Assembly (NCBI GenBank): GCA_947258675.1
Contig: CAMYJP010000209.1
Coordinates: forward strand, 1-7,465
From: an uncultured Desulfobulbaceae bacterium
Lineage (GTDB): Bacteria; Desulfobacterota; Desulfobulbia; Desulfobulbales; BM004
DNA: 7,465 bases
Direction: 5' to 3'
Position 1 is the stretch's first letter. Every line of letters begins with the position of its first letter. A program made the translations under genes and the position numbers. The notes beneath the pieces are model-generated. The model ran no database searches, was not told where the DNA came from, and saw only the letters and a program-made list of their open reading frames with translations. Of the stretch, positions 1 to 7,465 are shown one piece after another.

Positions 1-2904
1 TTCCAAAAAATTTTATATGAAATAATCAAAAGGGTTTTTCTTTCCTTTATTGCTCTTTCACTGTTATTTCTTTTCCAGGAGCATGCCAGCGCCGCCTGCT
101 CCTCCTATAGAAGCCGGGCGACCATCAACGAAGTTCACAGAAGTGGAAACAGCACAAGACATGTTGAGGTTAAACTCCTTGACACGAGCATTACAGATAC
201 AAGCTATGACAGTTGGACAATAAATATCTGCAGCAATGCACAAGGATGCACCGGAAATATCTCCCTTGCAGTCGCCAATGATAGCACTTATCCCTGGGTA
301 GTCATCGAAAAGGCACTTATTACGGACAGTGACTATATTGATCTTACGGTTGGCGGCGGCATGGATGTCATCCTCAAAGACGGGTCTGGAAACACCATCG
401 ATTATTTAAGTGTTGAAAGTTATACAAATCAGCAGGATGCCACCTGTACCCCTGCCTATAACTGGGAAGTAGCAGGGTCAAATACCAAGACCACGGCGCG
501 GGAACCTGACGGTTCAGGGGACTGGACAATCCCCGGCCCCGGCAATTCCGTCCCTCCAACCACAGGCGCGACTAACGACGACCTACCCGACGGCAGTTCT
601 CCACCCGAGGTAACTGTCTCGAATGCCACAGTAATAAATGGAACAGCCGCAATATTTACATTTACACTTCTCGATAATATTCGAAACGATCCTGCTTATG
701 CCGTGAGTTTTGATTACCTGACAATCGATGATACTGCCCTGGCTGGAAGCCATTATACTACTGCAAGCGGCACCATCACCTTTCCGGCAGGATCGACCGC
801 GGGTTCTACACAGACCCTTGATGTAATCACAGAATCAGACTGTACGGCAGGAAGCGATCTTGATTTCTGGCTTTTTCTTAATAACCAGGTCAACGTCAGC
901 CTGCTCAACCAGTTCGCCATAGGAACAATTCAGTATCCCGGCGGCGCGGCCATAGATCATTATGAAATAGACCACGATGCCTCAGCGCTGACCTGTGAGC
1001 CCGAATCCATTACCATCAGGGCCTGTCAATCTGCTGATTGCTCGATTCTCTCGTCTTGCAGCGCCAGCGTCACGCTGTTACCAACCGGCTGGATCGGCGG
1101 CGACAACAAGACATTTATTGGTTCGGACATCTTTGATTTGCGGCATACGACTGCCGAGAGTGTGACTCTGGGTATCTCGTCACCCAGTCCCAACGCCAGT
1201 GCCAGCTGCTTCCAGGGTGGTTCCCCGGCGAGCTGCAATATGACCTTTTACGACTCCGGTTTTATCTTTGATGTGCCAACACAGACGGCCTGCAAGCCAT
1301 CCACTGATGTGACAATTGCCGCGGTCCGGCTTGATGTAACGAGCCAACAATGTATTCCCGCCTTTGCCAACCGCACTGAAAATATAAATTTCTGGTCCAC
1401 CTATTCCAACCCTGCATCAGGAACTGAAAACGTTGCTGTCAGCGGAACTTCTGTCACTACTTCTTCACCCGGAACAGCGGTTTCTCTCACCTTTGATGCC
1501 AGTGGCGAATCAACCTTTACAGTTCAATACGATGATACGGGAGAACTGCAGCTTGATGCCAGTTTTACCGGATCCGGTGCTGAAGCCGGATTAACCATGG
1601 CTGGCAATGATACATTTGTTACTGCTCCTGCAGGACTCTGTGTGTATTCAGACGACGCAAATAGTGACTGTGCTTCTGGGGACGGGACATGCTCATCATT
1701 CACCCCGGCAGGTCAGAATTTCAATCTGAAAATAAAAGGGGTCTGCTGGGAAGTTGATGGTGAAACTGATACGGATTTCTGTAACAACACCACGACCCAG
1801 AACTTTCAGTTGAACAATATTGCCATCACCCATTCCCTTGTGGCACCCGGTACGGGTGTGGCCGGCTCCATCGGGGTTAATAGTTTTAATATGACCGCAG
1901 GTGATAATGGTGACCACACTATAAGCAACCAGACCGTAAGCGAGGTGGGGGTCTTTACCTTTACTGCCGATTCCCCTGCATATCTTACCGCAGGTGATGT
2001 CATTCCAACCTCCACCAGTGCCAATATAGGAAGATTTTATCCAGATCATTTCAGCCTGGGTATCAACCCGGATCCTCCGGCCTTTGACGATAGCTGCAGT
2101 TCGGGCAACTTCACTTATCTGGGCGATTCCTTTGGTTACACAATCAACCCTCAGATCACGATCACCGCAAAAAACACCTCTGATGTTCAGACTGCAAATT
2201 ATGAAGGGGGATTCTGGAAACTGGGTGAACCATTTACTCTCAATTACACCTATGGAGATTCTGCATCGCCGGTGGCGCTAAGCCCGGCAATTGGTTCTGT
2301 CACCCTTGGCGCCGGTTCAACCACTGACTGTGGCGGTGCTGTTACACTTACATTATCAGATACCTTCACGTATACCCGGCCTTCTGCTTCTTCACCGGTA
2401 TCGCCGTTCCTCAGTTCCATTGATCTTGGGATCACCCAGGTGGAACTCACCGATACCGACTCTATTTGCTACGATACTGGCTCCGGCTGTCAATCCTATT
2501 CCAAAACAGGTATTACTGGGGCGGATCTGCGACATGGAAGGTTAAAAGTATTAAACAATTTCGGCCCGGAAACAGATAACACCACCAACTCACCATTTGA
2601 AGCACAATTTTACAATGGTTCCAATTGGACAATAAACAGCGTTGATAATTGCACAACCACTCCTACTTTCTGCCCGGCCGGACGCACCAATACCATTCTT
2701 CCGAGCCCACTTTCAACAGGAAGCGGCACTATGACAATAACAACAAATACAATTGCTGAAACCATTGAAGTCTGTCCCACTGCACCACCCTGGTTGACCG
2801 ATCTCAGCGACTGCAGTTCTCCAGATAATTCCTGCGGTTCGATCACCTTTGGCCTTTACCGTGGCAACGACAGGATAATCAACTGGCAGGAAATTGTGAG
2901 ATAA
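1..2904 (+). CDS. mshQ: MshQ-like secreted pilus-associated protein (5' end outside window)
   Basis: This is a large exported protein of the MSHA pilus locus, probably surface or pilus-tip associated; the adhesive role is inferred. The frame is open from base 1 with no ATG, GTG or TTG before the signal peptide, so the start codon lies just left of the window; 967 residues are visible. An N-terminal signal peptide (residues about 10-32: KR, a hydrophobic run, then ASA-A) is encoded upstream of the first in-frame ATG at 361, so that ATG is not the start. Residues about 40-180 resemble the lamin-tail-like module of MshQ (INEV, GGMDVILKD, REPDGSGDW, PGPGNS). Residues about 200-312 look like a Calx-beta domain. 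The rest matches the MshQ C-terminal region (DUF6701): DHYEIDHD, CEPESITIRAC, IGRFYPDHF, LRHGRLKVLNNFG, and a terminal FGLYRGNDRIINW. It is cysteine-rich, which suggests disulfides formed outside the cytoplasm. The family call is from motif memory, not a search. Confidence 0.85.
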   Translation, partial: FQKILYEIIKRVFLSFIALSLLFLFQEHASAACSSYRSRATINEVHRSGNSTRHVEVKLLDTSITDTSYDSWTINICSNAQGCTGNISLAVANDSTYPWVVIEKALITDSDYIDLTVGGGMDVILKDGSGNTIDYLSVESYTNQQDATCTPAYNWEVAGSNTKTTAREPDGSGDWTIPGPGNSVPPTTGATNDDLPDGSSPPEVTVSNATVINGTAAIFTFTLLDNIRNDPAYAVSFDYLTIDDTALAGSHYTTASGTITFPAGSTAGSTQTLDVITESDCTAGSDLDFWLFLNNQVNVSLLNQFAIGTIQYPGGAAIDHYEIDHDASALTCEPESITIRACQSADCSILSSCSASVTLLPTGWIGGDNKTFIGSDIFDLRHTTAESVTLGISSPSPNASASCFQGGSPASCNMTFYDSGFIFDVPTQTACKPSTDVTIAAVRLDVTSQQCIPAFANRTENINFWSTYSNPASGTENVAVSGTSVTTSSPGTAVSLTFDASGESTFTVQYDDTGELQLDASFTGSGAEAGLTMAGNDTFVTAPAGLCVYSDDANSDCASGDGTCSSFTPAGQNFNLKIKGVCWEVDGETDTDFCNNTTTQNFQLNNIAITHSLVAPGTGVAGSIGVNSFNMTAGDNGDHTISNQTVSEVGVFTFTADSPAYLTAGDVIPTSTSANIGRFYPDHFSLGINPDPPAFDDSCSSGNFTYLGDSFGYTINPQITITAKNTSDVQTANYEGGFWKLGEPFTLNYTYGDSASPVALSPAIGSVTLGAGSTTDCGGAVTLTLSDTFTYTRPSASSPVSPFLSSIDLGITQVELTDTDSICYDTGSGCQSYSKTGITGADLRHGRLKVLNNFGPETDNTTNSPFEAQFYNGSNWTINSVDNCTTTPTFCPAGRTNTILPSPLSTGSGTMTITTNTIAETIEVCPTAPPWLTDLSDCSSPDNSCGSITFGLYRGNDRIINWQEIVR

Positions 2905-5900
2905 GGGCAGTTGATGGTTGACGGTTGACGGTTGACGGTTGACGGTTGACGGTTGACGGTTGACGGTTGACGGTTGACGGTTGACGGTTGACGGTTGACG
3001 GTTGACGGTTGAAAAATATTCACCCCTCAAGGGGGTACTAAAAAAAGCAATCTCCAATCTTTACCCCTCAGGGGGGCACTGAAAAACGCATTCTTCAATA
3101 ACAAAGGTTTCACTCTAATTGAACTGGTGCTTGTCATTATTATCATCGGTATTCTAGCTGTAACGGCATCTTCAAAATGGCCTTCCGGTATGAAGAATGA
3201 AGGAGCGGTGCTGGAATTTAAACATGCTGTCCGTTATGCTCAACATAAAGCTATGACTCGCCGATATACATCCGCAGGCAATGCCTGGGGAATCACAATC
3301 AGCAGTAATCGCTATACAGTTCAGAGAGCAGACGGTTCTGAATTCGCAGAAAATGACTTTAATAATAGAGGGCTGCCAAGCGATGCAGCAATTACTCCAG
3401 GAGGACCGAGTAACATTTGGTTCAACGGACTGGGCGAACCCATCGATAATACTGGCACCCTGCTGGCCGATTCAACATTCACCATTGGCGGAGCAGCCAC
3501 AGTTACGATTTTTGCAGAAACAGGATATGTGGAATAGCAGGTGTCAGGTGTCAGAAAAAATATTGAAACCGGATAGCTACTGTCAACAAAAATGAACTAA
3601 TGCTAAATAAATCTGCTAGGTGGCAAAATTTAAATGATTTTTAAAAAAAATAAAACTGACCGAGCCCAGAGCAAATTGTCTTCTGTCTGCTGTCCTCTGT
3701 CACCTGACTTCGGTTTTTCATTAATTGAACTGGTGATGACCATCGTTATTTTGGGTTTTCTTTCCATGATTCTTTTGCCATTTATTACATCAATTACGCG
3801 TAGTCCGGATCCCATGATCAGGCAGCAGGCAGTTGCTCTTGGCCAGGCTTTAATGGATGAAATTCTTGCTAAGCGCTGGGATGAAAACACACCCATCGGT
3901 AGCGGACCGATCGGCCCTACTACTGAAAGTGCACGAGGACTGACGGTGGCAGCAAGTACCATCGGCAGGGATGGAGGAGAGGTTGTTAATAACCGTACAA
4001 ACTGGGATGATGTAGACGATTACGACGGTCACACCAACACCGGTACCTTCCGCGACCAGAACAACAATACTTTTACACTAACGGGATATAGCCGGCAGGT
4101 GACTGTGACATATATCCCGAGTAACAGCAACCCGGTTGAAGCTGATAACCCGGCAGGAGTGACAGCCTCAGCGCAAGCCACAGACACTAAACGTGTGGTG
4201 GTTTCAGTTACCAGTCCTCTGCAGGAAACTTTCAACCTTGTCATGGTATCCTGTAATTTTTAGGTAAACAGATTTTCGTTATGCCCAACGATACAGCAAT
4301 AAAACGAATCAATCCAAACAATCGAGGGTTTACCTTGATTGAGTTGGTTATTGTCATTGTATTGCTTGGTATTTTGGGCACCATGGGATCATCGTTCATC
4401 AGCCAGGCTTTCAAAGGTTTTTCAGCTTCAAACCATAGAAGAGAAATATACGAGGAAGGCAAAACCGCCCTTGTAAAACTGGAAAGAGAAATCCGTAATG
4501 CAATTCCCAATGCGGTAAACCTGGTTAGCAGCACTGAACTTCAAATTGGCATAATAGACGAAGTTGTTATGCAGCCTGTTTTCGGAAGATATGCTGAAAG
4601 CGCACCTACCAATACCATTACCGACGAAACCGTTGCTCTTGCCGACAATACCATTGTTTCAATATATAATCGCAACTGGTCTGACTTCAGCAATACATCT
4701 ATTACTCAAAGAAGGCTATATAGAGTAAGCGGCCCCAGCGGGGCAAGTATGCCACTGGATCCAACTTTTAAACCTGGTGGTGTTATAGCCTCCTCACCCA
4801 GTCATAGATTTTATGCGGTTGATAAGGTAGTACGTTATTACTTGGACGGTTCAACCCTGCGCCGGTCTAGAATTGATATTACAACAGAAAATGAAGATCT
4901 TACGGCTTTCCCGGCTGACAGCGATGGCAAACCCATGGCAAAAAACATAGAAGCAGGTTCGCTTGTTTTCGATTATACACCCGCTTCCCTCACCAGAAGC
5001 GCTCTGGTAACCATTCAGTTCACCCTTGATAAGGGGGGAGAAAAAGTAAGCTTTCATAAGGAAATTCATATTCGAAATGTACCTTAAAATTTTTTCAAAA
5101 AGCATAATCAAACTTGGTAAATCATACCCGGAGATTAAAGGATTTATGGTTGGATCATCAAAAGCAGCCAAAGGCCAAAAATATAATTTTATTAATAATA
5201 ACAAAGGAATAGGTCTTATAGCGGCAGTTTTTGTTATAGTGATACTTGCGCTTTTCGGTCTGCTTGTCGCCCGTTTTACCAGCACCGGTTCAGTTACTTC
5301 GGTGGAAGATTATCTCTGGGCCCAGGCCCTCTATTCCGCCGAGTCCGCAGCCCAGCTCAAAATCCTCTGTTATGACGGGGGTGGCACCTGGGCAGGTGTT
5401 TGCGGTTCCGCTAGCTTCACTTTCCCCGATATTGGTAAATTCTCAACCCAGGTTCCCGCACCCACTGCAGCCAATGACAATTTTACCGGAGTAGGCAATG
5501 GTTCAAATCTGCGAGTTAATGCTGAACGCAATAACATTGTCAGAGAGATTGAAGTTAAATACATTTTATAATATGCAATCCCACCAGAAGCCATTTACTT
5601 TCAAGAGTAAAATCTATATCTGTGAATGCCTTCTCTAAATTCCTATTCCGCATTGTTTGTTATAAAATTCAGACCTGATTTTTTCCTGATGAATATAATG
5701 AACACTGGCTGGTTTTCATTTTATCTAAAAAATCATCATCAAATAAAAATTATAATGTAATAACTCTATTGGTTTATTGAATTCCTACCGATAGATATTT
5801 CTGAAACCATAAAAATAGAATCTAAGGTTTGATCGCCTTACCTATAATGGTATGCCTGAATGAAGGAGGAGTATCAGTGACTGCATACAATAATAAAGGT

Positions 5901-7465
5901 TTTACCCTGCTGGAACTTGTGATTGTGATCATAATTCTCGGCATATTATCATCCGTTGCCATCCCGCATTACTTGAACATGCAAAAAGAAGCAAAGATTG
6001 CAGCAACCAAGGGTAAAATGGCTGCCATACGCGGCGGAATTGAGCTTGCCCATGCTAAAATAATGACTTCAGGAGTTAATACCGGGCCTGATGGGGATAA
6101 CCCGGATTGGCCTACTCTTGAAGAAGTGCAGTTTAATGAACTTCGCCTTTCAACGAGACCTGAGTCATTGCGGCATCTCAGGCTCGTCCGAAGTGATGAT
6201 TATTCACTCATTCAAAACCAAGCCCTCCCGCCTCTCAACCTACCGGACATGACACCAGGGATGTCTGGCAATCCATCCGCAGTTATGGGTGCGGCGCTTG
6301 CTGATGCCATAGCCGTGTTAAGAAGGGGAAACGAGGCAACAGGATGGGCTTACTACCCTGGAAATGAAAGAGATGCCAACGGGAGAACCGTGAGTGCAAT
6401 CTTTTATATTAACGACGATCGGCCCAACACAGACAATGTTGATGCGGCGGATAATAGACCATCTGAATGGTAGAGGCAGAGAGTGAGTAAACTCTACAAT
6501 ACACTTGAACAAATTCGGCGCCATGAGATGCCAGTTATTGCTGATGATTCTACAGTATCTGGTAATAGCAGAATAGGTCTGCAGCGCAACCGTAAAATAA
6601 TTGGCACTCTGGTTATCATAGTTGGTGCAGCTGTCTTACTGTACCTGAATCTGCCTGCATTATCGAAATATCTACCAGATAGTTTTAACGCCAACTCTAA
6701 ACAAACTGCTATAACTGCTGTACCGTCCCAGGAACCTACATCCCTTATCCAGGATAATGGTATTGATTATTCCTTGCCCCTCAATGAGCAACAAAGCATG
6801 ACTGCAAGCAGTAAACCTTTGGAAGGGTTAAATAGCCAAAATTCACAAACAAGAAATAACAGTGTTAAGAATCAGAATTTCGTCTCCCTTGTCAATATAG
6901 GAGTTGAACAGATTAGAAAATTTGAATACTGGAAAGGACTTCATGCCCTCAACGAAGCTAGAAAATTGGATCCCGAGAGGATAGAACCAGTAATAAATAT
7001 GGCTGTAGCATTAGCAGAGTTGGGTTTTTATGAATTAGCCATTCATTACCTCGGTGAAGCATCAATAATAAATCCGAACCATCCAAGATTAAAAGAGAAT
7101 CTCTCAATTTTGGCAGATGCGGGTTTGATCGATCAGGAAACAACCACAAAATACACACAAAATCAATAAGTTAAGGAAGGAACAATGAGGTTAGATAGTC
7201 TTTCATTTAAAAAAAGCCGCTTTTTTTCTTTAGCCGGTGATGCCCGCACTTCAATGCTTGGTGAAGTTATAAAAACTTCAAACACAAAGCCATCCTTTCG
7301 TATTATTTCTCAAACCGAGGGCAATTTGAACGACGATGTCACTCTCCCTCGACTACTCGCTGCATCAACAGAGTCACTAAGGGGTGAACTATCTATTGCA
7401 CTTCCTTTGGACTTTTTTGAAATTGTAACAATCCCCTTACCTCAGATGGCCGAAGAAGCTGTCAG

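Overview
The window holds the right-hand part of an MSHA-type (mannose-sensitive haemagglutinin) type IV pilus locus from a Gram-negative bacterium. All genes are on the + strand. Recognition rests on prepilin N-termini, a characteristic MshQ/DUF6701-type giant protein and the gene neighbourhood. The bacterium is probably a proteobacterium in the broad sense. The Desulfobacterota (former Deltaproteobacteria) are a plausible home, because of the clustered heptanucleotide repeats and a pilin that resembles ones I associate with that group, but this placement is a low-confidence inference.

Layout. Positions 1-2904 encode a secreted MshQ-like protein, open at the left edge. Positions 2905-3078 are a repeat-rich spacer: a 7-bp tandem array of 13 perfect copies, then a 40-bp imperfect duplication carrying a GC-rich hairpin and the probable mshC start. 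Then come four minor prepilins: MshC-like (GspH/FimT type, 3079-3537), MshD-like (3634-4263), MshO-like (4281-5087) and MshP-like (5077-5571). An AT-rich gap of about 305 bp (5572-5876) separates these from a second set: an MshA-like prepilin (5877-6473), a single-pass membrane protein with TPRs resembling MshN (6483-7169), and the start of a PilM/MshI-like assembly protein (7185 to the right edge).

How the genes work together. By analogy with other MSHA and type IV pili, the MshA-like protein would be the main shaft subunit. MshC, D, O and P would form a priming tip complex, corresponding to GspH, I, J and K of type II secretion. MshQ would be the exported, possibly tip-borne adhesive protein. 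The MshN-like and MshI-like proteins would belong to the inner-membrane alignment platform. Relative to the Vibrio order (I-J-K-L-M-N-E-G-F-B-A-C-D-O-P-Q), the large Q gene here precedes C instead of following P, and the pilin-N-I group lies downstream.

The main unusual signal is a set of three short 7-bp-periodic arrays, all built around a TGAC/GTCA core. They lie between 2916 and 3710: before mshC, just after mshC, and inside the part of mshD that encodes its leader peptide. The mshC start itself has no ATG, GTG or TTG ahead of its leader peptide. It appears to be a CTG preceded by a G-tract that can pair with an upstream C-tract. Together these suggest repeat invasion, or repeat-mediated variation, of minor-pilin expression.
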